DNA of 64,000 bases from Pyrocephalus nanus (Eukaryota; Chordata; Aves; Passeriformes; Tyrannidae), in NCBI GenBank assembly GCA_038380795.1, contig CM076264.1, positions 5,210,001 through 5,274,000 on the forward strand, in the 5' to 3' direction. Every line of letters begins with the position of its first letter. The first letter of the stretch is position 1. The notes beneath the pieces are model-generated. The model was not told the DNA's origin, did no database searches, and saw only the letters and a program-made list of their open reading frames with translations. Of the stretch, positions 24,859 to 37,458 are shown piece after piece. The position numbers were made by a program, and so were the translations under genes.

Positions 24859-27800
24859 CATTTGTTCTTCTCTGCTCTCAGAAAGCAAAAAGACACCTCC
24901 CATATCTGAATGACCCCATGTATTAAATGGCACTGTGTCTAATTTGGTTTTCGTATGTGAAAACATTGGGCATTTCCCATAGTAAAACAGAATTTCTGAG
25001 GTCTTAGGCTATATCCTAAGATCACAAAGTGAGAGTATTTATTGGGTATAATTTGGTATGGGTTAGCAGGATATTTGCTATGAACATGTTTTCTGAGCTG
25101 CAGGTTGTGTATTGCAGTGTTTGCCTTTCAAATGTTGACTCTGAGCAGCTGAAAAAAATTAACATTGCTGCGGTATTACAGTCAGTCCCTTATTAATCAA
25201 CTGGCAACGTTCCCTCCACCAAAAACAAGGGATCCACTTACTTCCAGGAGTGCAGCCTTCAGATCAGTACAACCAAGATGTAAGAACTGAGTGTTAAAGC
25301 ATTCCACTGGCTGCAAGGGTGTACTGAAACATGTATCATAAGGGGATTGATACAAAAGCATAATGAAAGGTTTCCTTATTTCTACTAAGGAATAGCAACC
25401 ATAAATAATTGATGTTGTTACAACAAATGCAGAACGATTAGAAGGTTTTATATTTGTCTTTAGTAGAGACCATTAACATGTGCTTTTTCAGTCTAGGGAA
25501 ATGAGAAGTGAGGAACCAAACCTGGGTAATTAAAAGTGCTGGAAGACTGAAAACTTCTGCATAAATTATTCTCCCTCCTTCCCTAATGTGGTTGGGGTTT
25601 GCTTATTTGTTTTGACTAACAGGTAATAAAAGCCACAGAAATGTCAGACTTGTCCGCCCAGTTTTTCCATTCAGAAGATTTGTTCTGCATTTCTGCCTTG
25701 TCCCATGGAAGGCACATCCCAAAAGCTGCACCATGGAGGGAAAGCCACAGTGTGAAACCTGCCAGAGTCCAGGCACTGCAAAGGGAAAAATTTAACACAA
25801 TATGCTTCCTGCCAGTCTCAAAGAAGCAACATTTTTAATGCTGGGGAATGATTAAGAAACATAGCGTTCTAACAGTGACATAAAAAAAAAGTTAATTAAT
25901 TCTCCACGTTTATTCTTATTTTTATGAAAATATGGGGACTTTTTAAAATGAAAATGAAACCTAAGTGTGTTTTGTCCAGTCCTAAAAATACGGCACATTT
26001 GCTTGCTATTGCTTTGATAATTTCCAGATTATTCTGTAAACTTTGAATTCTGCTTGAGAGACTAATTGGCCAAATTCAAAGCTCAGCTGCAGACCAGTCC
26101 AAATTCACTTCTGCTCTGAATCCCCAGATGTCCATTTTGACTATATTGAGACTATAGATTGTAAGGCAGTTTTGTTATGAAGTTTTTGGGGAAAAAAAAC
26201 CCCAAGTCCAGAAGTCATTTGAGTTCCAGGAATGTTGCCATTGTGTCAGATTCATCACTAAATCAGTTCATCACTGATCTATGAATACACAGCTAAGACA
26301 TGCTGCATTAAAACATGTTAATGGGGATAACTAAGTGTGGTAGAAATGAGGATCTCTCAAAAAATGTGAATAATCTTTTAACAATACAATGGGAACAGTG
26401 GAATTTTTATCAATTAAATTAACCAGTGATTTTCACAAGGTCCTGCAGCTGGTTTCAATTTAGCAGAGCAGATTCACTGTGAAGTATTCATATCTTAATA
26501 TAACCCCATGTTTCTGCAGTTCAGTTTGGAACTGAGCCACTGAACAGGTTTGTTTTTCTTTTTTTTTTCTCCTTAAACTCTGTCTCAGGGCAGTTGCAAT
26601 TACATCACATTAACACCTTTAAGAGCACAGGTCAAAAATGCTCTTTCTGTCTTGGGAACCAGCTATACATGAAGCCTGATCTAAAATCTCCTACCAGCTC
26701 CGGTTCTTCAGTGGAGCCTGGATCCTGTTCAGACCCATCTGAGCAGATGTGTGTGGAATCACCAGTGTACTGAGAAATTGAGCAACAAATGGCCCTGTTT
26801 GCTCAGTGCTGCTCAGTTTCCCCCTTGACAAAAGTGCTTGTCTAGCCAAAGCAGAAAGCAGCTTTAATTCTGACAGTAAAATACAGTATTTTTTTAGATG
26901 GTTGATGGGCAGAAGGACAGTTTTCTCCAGACTGACAAATTACTTCAGACCTGTATCTTCCCAATCTTCTATCAGCTTCAAACTTATAATGATATAACCA
27001 CATCCTGGTTATAATAAGTACAATATAAGTAGTAATATCTGAAACAATAATCTGAAATTGATCAGATTACCACTCCCTATCACACTAGGGGCCTGCTATT
27101 CCTTAAATGTAAAGAAGTAGAATTATTAGTTAATTTCTTGCAAATAAATTATCTGAAATATGTGCGCTATTTCTGCATCAGAAAGTAATTTCAGGCTGCT
27201 CAGTTCAGAGAAAATCTGTTTGTTATTTGCAAACCCTTGCTGCACAGCATAGGAAAACATTATTTCAGTGCATAGTCTGTTCCCAAGCTGTTTGCTCCAC
27301 TTATTCTCCCTTCATGCCACGTGGACACTCTGGTTATGCAGTATTTTTTTGTGCTTCCTGGCTGCATACATAGTAATAGCTCAACAAATAGTGTGTGGTA
27401 CTACTGCCAGTTATTTTTCTTCCAAAAAGCTGATGGTGTAGGAGTTCCTCACTACAGAGCAGGCATGTGATGGAGCTGAACCACTCTTTGGGCTGAGATG
27501 AGGGATCAGGAATACTGCTTTTGCAATAATCAACCAGCTCTGAGCTCTTAGATGTATTTGCACTGGGAGGCAGAAATTATAGCTGAGGAAAGGGTGTCAG
27601 GTAGTGCTAACTCATCCCATTATTTTTACCCTATTACTAACCTTCCTCTGTCCTAAACTGCTTTTAAGCCAACCCTTTATAGCAAGTTTTTCATTTCTTC
27701 AGAGAATTGGAGGTTAGATTGACAGTATTTCTGTTTGATCAGCACACATGGAAAGAGCTGCTCTGTGTCTTTTCTGCTTCTCTCTCCTCCAGGAGCAGAG

Positions 27801-27870
27801 GCACAGTCTGTGCCTGCTGACATTGCCTTTCAAAGGGAATCTTTCCCGTAGTACCAGAGACAAAGCAAAA

Positions 27871-27945
27871 AATCATAGAATCACCATAGAATAGTTTAGG
27901 TTGGAAGGGACCTTAAACATCATCTAATTCCAAACCCCCTGCCTT
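27871..27945 (-). repeat. CR1 LINE fragment, 3' end
   Basis: AATCATAGAATCACCATAGA and TTTAGGTTGGAAGGGACC are followed by TTAAACATCATCTAATTCC and CCCCCTGCC. Only the last 75 bp or so of a minus-oriented CR1 is recognisable. Confidence -1.
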
Positions 27946-30900
27946 CAATTTCTCCTCCCTAGAAGAGGATCCAGTGAGAGAGGGAATGCTTGGGAGGCAG
28001 AGCTGTGTGCATTGGACTGGCTGACTGGTTTTAGCCAGAGCTAAAACCACCGTCACACATCCGCCTTACGTTAGATCTTGATGGATATCATGGAAAGCTG
28101 CCAAGCTGATACAGAGCTTGAGGGGCACTGAAAACACAGCAGCTTTCACAGTAACCTCATAGTTTGCCAACTGAGGAGATAGGGATGAGCAATGGCATTC
28201 CTAGGAGATGGATGGGAGTCTTAGAATCAACTACTGCAATGTACAAAGCGGAGCTCAAGAGTTCAGCGTAGATATGACGTGAGGGGGCAAAGAAAGCATG
28301 CTCAGAGCAGTGGTGGGAGTTGCAGAGGAGCTCAAGATTAAACTTTTGCCAAAGTAGCAATTAACATGCAATCATTAATTCTCCTCTAAGCTTAGCAGTG
28401 CTTGTATTTTATTGGCCCTGAACCGCCCTTACCTGTCTCTTGAGTTGGATGATGCTCTGAAAGTTAAGTGCAGCATTTGTAATGGCAGTGAGTGAGGTCT
28501 TGTGAGACTGCACAGGCACTGTGACTGCCCATGGATAGTGCAACCTCCCTGCCACTAACCATCCTAGTTTCTCCATCTGAAAACATGTGGATCGTCTTGG
28601 ACCTCTTTCTCAGGCACATTTCAATCCACTGCCAAGAAGTTACCTTTAAGTCCCATGAACTATTGTTTTTTAATGACTCTCAAGATAATCTGGGGCCCAG
28701 CCCTCTTTCTAACTTTTTTTTTAGATTCCCCTTTCCTTGAAGTAGTAACCTTCCAGCTGCCTTAAGCTATTTGGTCTGTTCCTGTTCCTTCCTGAATCTA
28801 CCAACACAGCTCCAGGGTACTCTGGTACACCCAGCTCTGAGGCAGTTGCCAAGGAGTGTATCATAAAAATTAACATAAATAAAAATCCCCCAACACACCA
28901 AAACAAAAACCCCACTTTAGACCTCCTTTAGGATCCAACTGAATCTTGGAAAAGGAGTTTAGTATCTTGTCTGATTTTCTGCTTTAGGCAAAAAACTGCA
29001 GGGTCTTCTGTGATGAAGTGATCAGGGCTGATGCTAGAGTAAAACTAAGAATTTTCATGTGATAAATTGTGTTTAGTTTCTCCTCTGTATATGCATGTAG
29101 GAGGTTATTTACAGCTCTCAAGGCACACTGTTGGCTGCATTATATTTTGAGATTGTTCAGTCCAGACACTCTGTTGCTGTTACCCCTGTCCTCTATAACT
29201 TCTGATATAAGCAAAGATGACATAAATTCACACATGCTCAGTGATTAAATAGTATGCTTAAGTTTCTCAGTGTGCATTTTTGCCCTTTATTACAAAAACA
29301 ATATGCTGAGGTTTCCAAACCCAGCTATTTAATAATACTTGTTATCAGATGAAAACATTTAATGTGAGCCCATATCCTTTCATAAATAAGAGAGTTTCTC
29401 ACTTTCTAAAATTTCTCACCTTGTGACCTCAGAAAACACTTGAGTTTCTCTGACAGGAACTCTAAGTCATAACAGCATATTTCCACGGTATAACACAGCT
29501 CTTACTACCGGACTCTCTCAATATTTCCTGGCTAGTAGGGATTAAAAAGCAGTGAAACAAAACTGTTTTTACAGGTTTCGTTGTCTGGCACTCTCACTAT
29601 TTGCTTAAGCTGGCAATTTATGAGAAAGTAGTCCCTCTCTCTTGCACCATCTCAACAGTGTTTCTCCCACCATCCCACACTCTGAAAAATATGTGCATTT
29701 TTTAGGGCAAGAGAATCACACTCATTTAAACCCTAAAGACAAGTTAACATGTACATCATAAGGTAACTGCAATAAACCTAAGCTCTTTTTCCTGAGGCAC
29801 CCTCATTAAGCCCCTCTGGCTGTTGGAAATACATCAATGATCATGAGGAAGAATGTCCTAGTTTTCCCATCCTGGAAAGTGCAGAAGCCTTGCTCTACAT
29901 CAGGAAGACATCACCACCTGAGGAAGCAAACATTAATGTCTCCTGAGCTCTTTACCAAAGCTGAGCTGCGGGTGAAAAACATGAACAGAGAGGGATGAAA
30001 GCTCTCAAGGACTTTCCATCCCGCTCCGAGTTCTGAAGGGGCTGGTTGGTTTTATATTTGTTTTGTTTCTGCAGGAACAGACTGCAATATCCATGGAGAT
30101 GACATTAGAATGCCAGGAAACCCTAACAAAGATGACCGTTGTGTCTTGCTCCGAAAAAAGAGATGTTTATTAAAAAGCCAGACAAATGACTTATGTGCCA
30201 CTGACTCCGAGGACAGCACAGCAGTCCTGCAATGTTTAAAAAGCAATAATAATGAAAAATGGTCACTCATCACTATTGAGTGATAACTGGGATCCTTACC
30301 AAAACACTCATTTTTATTGCAGTCTAAGCAGCAGGGAGGTGGCTGGCATCTCCGTGGCTCAAGACTCCTATTTATTTCCAGTATTTAAATCCATAGGTCA
30401 AACCGGTTATTTGGAAGGGCCTGGAATTGATACAGGCTACTTTATAGTTCTGACATTTCTATTTCTCCAGTGGTTTGCAGTAAAGGTTATTGACCTCTCT
30501 AGGGCTGAGTAAGCCCATAGAGAATGTGCTCTGGGAGAATTTGGCATTAAAAGCTGAAGCATTTCTTCACTTTAATAACATTTATCAGATAATTCCAATT
30601 ACTGATTGCTTTTGGAGTTTCATACAGAGGGAGAAGGGGATTTACATTTACAACTCAATTCCCAGCATGCTCTACAATACAGGCAGGGTCTCTATTATTT
30701 ATTACGTGCCCTTCATTCTCCCCCTGCACTCTGTTAGATTGATGCTATTTGATCAATCACAGATTTGCAGTCCAACTCCATAAATTTCAACCACTCTGGC
30801 TTTGTCCATGCGTCACAGAAGAGCTGAGAGTGCTCTCTGGACCATGAAGAATCAATGTTTAAGCCATAGCCTGGTGTGATGATGTGTTTAGTAAACAAGA

Positions 30901-33900
30901 CTAAACAAGAACACACCAGAAAACACAGTCCCATGCTTTCATGGGCTGCAAGAACACGGCTACGTGAATCATTTCTTGTGGATGAAGTGCATGTATTTGG
31001 TCTGGAGGACAGATGGGAAGAGCATGTACAGAAGCAGCCTTCTCCCTGATAATAAGGGAATAGAGGGAGCAGGAAGGGAGCCCTCCAGCCACTGCATCCT
31101 ATGGGAGGAGTGTGCCTCATCAGAAATATTATAGTATTTACAAAAGACTTTAAACTTAATAGATTTGAACTGAAGTGGTTGGATTCCCAACAGTGTATTG
31201 GCTGTTAATTCCAGATGTCTTCTCTGAATGTTTCCCATGTTTCATATAGATATGTTCATGATGATGCCGTTCCACTTGTAAATTATCTGGAAATGGATAC
31301 TCCCATTGAGTCACTTAATACTCTGATTTTTAACTAAAACAGAGGTATAGCAATCTCAAAGTGTTCTTGAGAAATTCCTAAGGAGTGGATGGACTACTCC
31401 AATAATTCTGCTCTGGACACAACAGTTAGGAAGATTGGTAAATTAAGTGTGGCTTCTCACAGGCAGTAAAGTTTATACTTGTGTACCTTACTCTCATGCC
31501 TCAATGATTTGAATTTGGTTAGAAACCCCAATAAACAAGAATGCAACAAATATTGTTGAACAAATCAGCGGTTACTGAAAAATAAATACATCCAGATGTG
31601 TTTATCAGTTGTTCATTTGAGTGTTCAAACACAAATAACTAACTTGCTTTAAGTTACATTTCTGACTTTTGCCAGGAATCCCCTTGGCAAACTAAGGAAG
31701 TTTAACAGTTTTGGAATGGTCACAGGAGATTGCATTTGCTCATGTTGAATACCCAAATGGATACACAAATATTTTGCTTTTGTGTTCTTATCAGTCAGCA
31801 TCTAAAACCAAGAGAAAACCCTCCTGAACATCTACAAGAACATGTAGAAAACTAGGGAGGCCTCTGCACAGAGTTATTTTGGCATCTGCTATATGATGAA
31901 TTGAAAGCACAAGGTGGTCCGTGCATCTGCACATGGGATTCAATTGGATTGATTCCAACCCATTCACCCTCTTCTGGTGACAGATTCTTCATTTCCTATA
32001 AAGAAATGACTGACAACTGCATTGTCACCAGGATTTCACAAAACAAAGTGTTAAAAATTCTTATTTACTACATTTGTATGGATTCAAATGACTTTCATGA
32101 GATATTCACATCACATCCAATCTCTTTCTTTTCCACCTTTTTGTAGAGGAGAAGAGCTCCACCAGGATAAATCAGCAGTGTGGAGTACCAGAATGAGACA
32201 TATTTCTTGGAAAATGGGCTTATGTGTAACAACCAAGGAGAAATTTTGCCAGGATCTGTCACAAGCCTAGTGAGCACCCTGCTGAACAGGCTACACCTCC
32301 CTCTTAGAATACTGATATGGATGCTGAGAAAGACCATCTCCATCACAGTGATTAACTGAGAGAAGGAGTCACAGCTGTAGTTTCATTTTGGGGTTTAAAT
32401 GTACCTCTTTAGCCCAGAATTAGGTTTCCAACTGTCTTTGAAAGATAGACTGCAGGCAAAAACTGTACTCCTGGCCTTTCCTGATACTACTCAAGATATT
32501 CCTGGTTCACTGCTTAGTGTTGTCTCAGTTTACTTCTTGGATATCCGACTTTTCCATATGTAGGCCATAAATAGGAACTGACCTACTCCAGGAGTGGGGA
32601 GATGTACGTGTTCCTGCTGCAAGTTTGTGTTGCATCCCTGAGCCTGACTTACAGACCATGTGAATTTAATGACTCCCCTTTCTGTGTGGGTTGAACCGGT
32701 TTCGGTCAAAGTTTCTTGGTAAAACAACTGGTTCCAGTAACACAAATGCTGTGTGAATCTGGGCTCACAGTGTGCCTGCTCAAAGCTCCTCTGTTTTATT
32801 TGAGCCACTAAGCTCCTAATATTCTTCATGGGCATCAAGGCACTATTCCTGTAACATGTGTTGTTTTCCTTCGGGAAAAACTCAGCATGAGCTCCCTCAG
32901 AAATCAATAGAAACTTTTCAAGTAGGGTGGACAACACCTACTCAGCTAATCTTCGGTTAATCTCTACTCAGGGAACAGAACTGCTGCTCCTCCTTGTCTC
33001 TGTTTTCCCCGAATTAAACACATCAGATTCACTCCTAAGCTCTTTCATCAGCTTTAGAATATAGATGAAAACCAAAACATAAATTTTTAAACCTCATTTT
33101 AGATTCACATAAATATGTAAAAGCTTAACCATAGAAAATCTTGCTGTGAAAAAAGTGAATTTCAATCCTCCTTGTTATTTTGTGTGATTTAAAATGTAAG
33201 AAAAATATGCTCAAAGAATCTCCTTCTTACAAAGGAAGAGCACTTGTTTATCTAAGTCCTCACATATGTCTCATACCTAAAATGAAATTGCATGAGTCTT
33301 AATGGAGAATTACACCTACAAAACCTACATTTAAAAGAGAGCTCAAGGTGTTTAAATTGAAATTTGCTATAAATCTCAGTGGGAGCGATTTTGATCCCAA
33401 ATCTAAAAATCCTAACCATACTAACATAAATTTATTTAATTTCTAAAAGCTGTGGTTTGGTAAGGAGGTGCATGATAATGTCACTGGAGGAGGGAAATAA
33501 GTTGGCTGGGTTCAGCAACCTTTCACTTCAGTGATACATTCTGATTCCTTTTCAATTTGTCCTTGACACCAAATTTTCAACATCTGCAAATGTTTCTTTG
33601 TGGGTGTGTGTGTGGAACTGCAGCCTAATATTTATATAAATATACAATCTTAAGAATAATTTTTAAAATAAAATATGTCCTTATAAATAAAATCTTCAGA
33701 TTAGGGAAAGCTTCAAACCCACTGACACACACTTTCCATTTTAGCAATTTGATCTGTGCATTTTTGCTCAATTCAGAACAACTTTTCAATCCCCCAAATG
33801 ATGCAAAGATGATTTTCAGACTGTTCCCTGGCCTCTAAGTTTGCAAAATGCTACACAGTGCTCTTTTAACTGCTATGTGCAACACGATGCCAGCAAAAAC

Positions 33901-34710
33901 AATAGCTGTATTTATGAAATACATTAATTGTAGTTTCCAGCTCACAATTCAGAGACTTCATGGCTGGAATCTAAACTATGTGCCAGCATGCACTCAGTTG
34001 TTATTAATCCACAGTTGGAAATGTGAGCCAGTTTTTAGTATGATACATTCTTCTTTGTGAACTGGTGAGCTGCTTTTGTGAATAGAAATTACCCTAATAA
34101 TTTACCAATTCACTGATTTCCTTCGGCAAATGAGCACTGATAAATTGTTTAGTCTTAGAGCTTATCAAGGTTACTTCAGGTAAGTTTTTACCAGAACAAG
34201 TGCATACTGGTCTCACAATTCCTTTTCTTTTTTTCCTTCTCTGTCTGATAATTAATCTCTCAGCAATGTGTCGTCTTCCAGAATTTCCTGACACTTACTA
34301 GAAAACGATTCTCAGCCTGTCTTGAGGGCGACAACATTTCATTCACTCGCACACAGATCGCACTGGTTGTTTTTCTTCAAAGATGCTGACTATAAAAGCT
34401 ATACTGTTCAGTGAGCCATCACTGTTGCAGTGAATGACAGCTTTCTGGCATGAGCCAGCACTATTCAGAAAGTGACACTTGCTCACTTAAAGCGGTGCTG
34501 AGTGAGCTCCACAACACGCACCGAGAAAAGAGATCTTGCAGGAATGGGAGGATGGTTATGGAGCCCCATCTCCAAGTAATCCTTGATCATCTTAAAGAAA
34601 TACCATAGAAGAATTTAAAAGTACAACACCCAAGCCCAGGAGCATGATGTAGAAGGCTTTTGAGCGGTTTCAAGACCCCAGACCCTTCCTCTTTGGGAAC
34701 CATCAGACTT

Positions 34711-34730
34711 AAGTGGTCCCTTCCAACCCC
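34711..34730 (+). repeat. Possible CR1 remnant
   Basis: AAGTGGTCCCTTCCAACCCC resembles the CR1 3' segment AAGGTCCCTTCCAACCC in forward orientation, but the terminal TTCTATGATTC is missing and the flanks do not align well. Weak call. Confidence -1.
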
Positions 34731-36020
34731 ATAATAATACACAACCTCGTGAATGTGAGGGTGCTGATTTCTCAAGTCTGCAGAACCGTTTCAGTAGTAG
34801 CATCAACACACTTTGATTCCACTAGAAGACCATCATTATACTCTTCACTAGAAGGAGAACTGTCTAAGAAAAAGCCACTGAATGCTGCCACCTCCCAGAT
34901 CTCCCACAGCCGTGGTTCACATCAAGAAAACCAAAATCCCTGAGCATTGCTAATGACTGCTTTCTTTTTCCATCTCCTTATCATTATGGTAGAAGTCTCT
35001 GTAAGAAAGCCTCAAGCTTGGTGAATGGCAAACTTAATTGGATATGCCTGGCTCAATATTTCTATTTTTGATAGTCTAATTAGAGTGGGCAAAAGACAAA
35101 CCACTTTTATATTCAGACGGCTTTACAGACTGCAGTGTTTCTCTTTTATTTATCAAAATCATATGTGTCTATTTTAAGCTCTTCATCCTAAAATATTCTG
35201 TCCTGGAATCTGACAGAAGCTTCCTGAAGAAAATATAGAAATGGTAATTCGAGAATTTAGGTCATTTATAATCAACGATTCAAAGCAAGACACGGGAGAC
35301 AGCTGAAACAATAGGAAAAGTACTGAGGAGAAGGGCAGGAAATGGTATTCCTGCTCAGATTTCAATGGAGCAACACAATGATACTTCTACAACCAAGATG
35401 GGTGTTCATAAAAAAGTTGTTGCGCAGGAAATTCAGCACCTCCATCTCCCTGAACCACAATACACATCCAGCATTCTCTTCTGCCAGATTTTTCTGTGCA
35501 TAAAGATAATAACAGATAGTTCTTGCTGCAAACTTCCCTGATTTGGGGCAGAAAGATGCCACTTCAATATGTTAATGAAATCATTCCACTAAATGCAAAC
35601 TAACTGCAGACCACAAGCAGATTCTATATTGCAATTTCTTGAGGATTTTTTCAGCCTACTGTGATTAGTGAGTTTATTATGCTCTCTATTCCTTCGGTTT
35701 CTGGATAGTTGCCATTTTTTTGTTGGGCAGGGCAGAAATGCAGAGGGAATGTATTTAGTTTGTTTCTCTCAACTGGGCTATAACTTTAAAAGTGAGAGGG
35801 TGTATTATGAAAACAGGAATTTGACCCTGAAATTAATTAGCAATGGGACATCATGTGTAAATTGTAAAGTGGTTTATCCCAAAAAAAGAAAAGTTTAAGA
35901 TCCTAAATGTGTTTCTTTAAGGAGCCGTATCTCCTACAGAGCAACAGAGATGCCAACAGGCACTGGAATTTCTCTTTTTATATTGGATAATTACATTTAA
36001 AACTCAAATATTTGAAAAAG

Positions 36021-36035
36021 AAAAAAAAAAAAAAA
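36021..36035. repeat. Poly(A) tract, 15 A
   Basis: A run preceded by GAAAAAG and followed by GAGTT. Confidence -1.
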
Positions 36036-37416
36036 GAGTTCAGTTTTTTACAAAAGCATCTAAAGCCATTTGTAGCTCTGACCAAACCCCTGCGAGGTGC
36101 TATCAGGGCAGCATTACTACCTTTACGGCACTGGTGACAGATGAGAGGGGAGGGAAGGGGACACAGCCAGCTCACCGAGGGCACACAGCCAGCCCTGGCA
36201 TCCCCTGCTCAGAAGCTCCCACGCTTTCCCAAGGCTGGCAGCAAGCAAACATCCAAGTGCCCTGCATGTTTGCCCCTGCTGCCAGTGGCACAGGGCCAGG
36301 GTGAGTGGCAGAGAGAAGGTTTGGAGCCACCTGCAGAGGAGGAGTTAGAGCCACCTCCATAGGAAGCACTGCTGTAGGGGAAACAGCACAGAGCCTTTCA
36401 GCCCCAAAGGCCAGCCCGCTCTGTGTTTTCCCTGAAACACCAACAGCAAAGGCTGGGTGTTTCCTTTTTATCTCATGTGCATGTGGCACCTCCAGCTGCT
36501 CCAGGAGGAACAAAGGATGAGGCAGGGTGAGAGATCTGGAACCTGGCTTTTGTTTTCTTTTGTTAAACTAATTCATACTTATATACAATTGACACCACCT
36601 CAGATCTGATTTTAAGTTATTCACCTATAGAGTGAGTTAATTTAAGAGATAATTAATGTGAGAGAGCATAGGCTCATTAATTTTTTACTTTGTGAAGCCC
36701 TTGGTCCCTGAAAAGCATTTCTGTATTTGACTGCTGATTCTCAAAAAATAAAAATAATAATAAAAGTATTGGTCATGTTTAATATGCCCAAAACTATTTT
36801 ACACCAACAAAAGCATAAATTTGAAACATTGCTAATAAAAAGTACTATCCTTGTCTGCTTCATAATGCTTAGTTTTCCCTTAAGATATTTTGGGTGCAAT
36901 TCTGTATCATCACACCCAGAGCGAGCCTGGAAAAGGAACAGGAATTTTTAAATGGCTGTAATAAAATATGATAGTATTCCTGGATTGGAAATATTAGACA
37001 GATGGAAGGAATCCTACTAATGCCCAACAATGCATCAAGCAATGTAATTACATGCTGCAGCCAGGATCCAGTTACTAATGCTTTGCAAGGCACAAAGGTA
37101 TACGGAATCAACTATTTTTACAGCTGTCATAAAACTGCATTCCTGCTAATATTTCTCTACCTCTCTTAAGACGCTCACTGTATTATAGTAAGAAAAAATT
37201 CTAGTTTCCAGCAAAGAAGAAATAGAAATTACAGCAGGACAAAACTGGTTTTAAACTCACAGCAGAACAGCTAACATTGTACCAGCATGGTATGCTATTT
37301 ACAGAAATCCCCTGACCTAACCCAGTAAACTGTGTTTACCAACTTAGAACTTTGAAGTTTAGGGTTAATATAGGCCCATCTTAAAAGCTAGAGGCAGGTT
37401 TTTTTCCTGCCTCTAA

Positions 37417-37458
37417 CATAATGCCAGCAGAATAAACCAACATAATGCCAGCAGAAAT
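37417..37458. repeat. 24-bp tandem duplication
   Basis: CATAATGCCAGCAGAA recurs at a 24-base period (37417 and 37441), directly after a perfect hairpin at 37389..37415. Confidence -1.

Larger units (their letters stand above)
16471..27870. other. Intergenic DNA, repeat-poor
   Basis: About 11.4 kb of unique DNA with homopolymer tracts, a 22-bp palindrome (18733..18754), an inverted/direct repeat cluster at 19201..19240, and a GC-richer patch near 23.93-24.10 kb giving overlapping frames of 71-99 codons on both strands. No gene recognised. Confidence -1.

Noticed and set aside
32530..32937. 135-codon minus-strand frame, considered as a retroviral remnant
   Set aside because: No recognisable retroviral motif, terminal repeat or neighbouring gag/pol-like frame.
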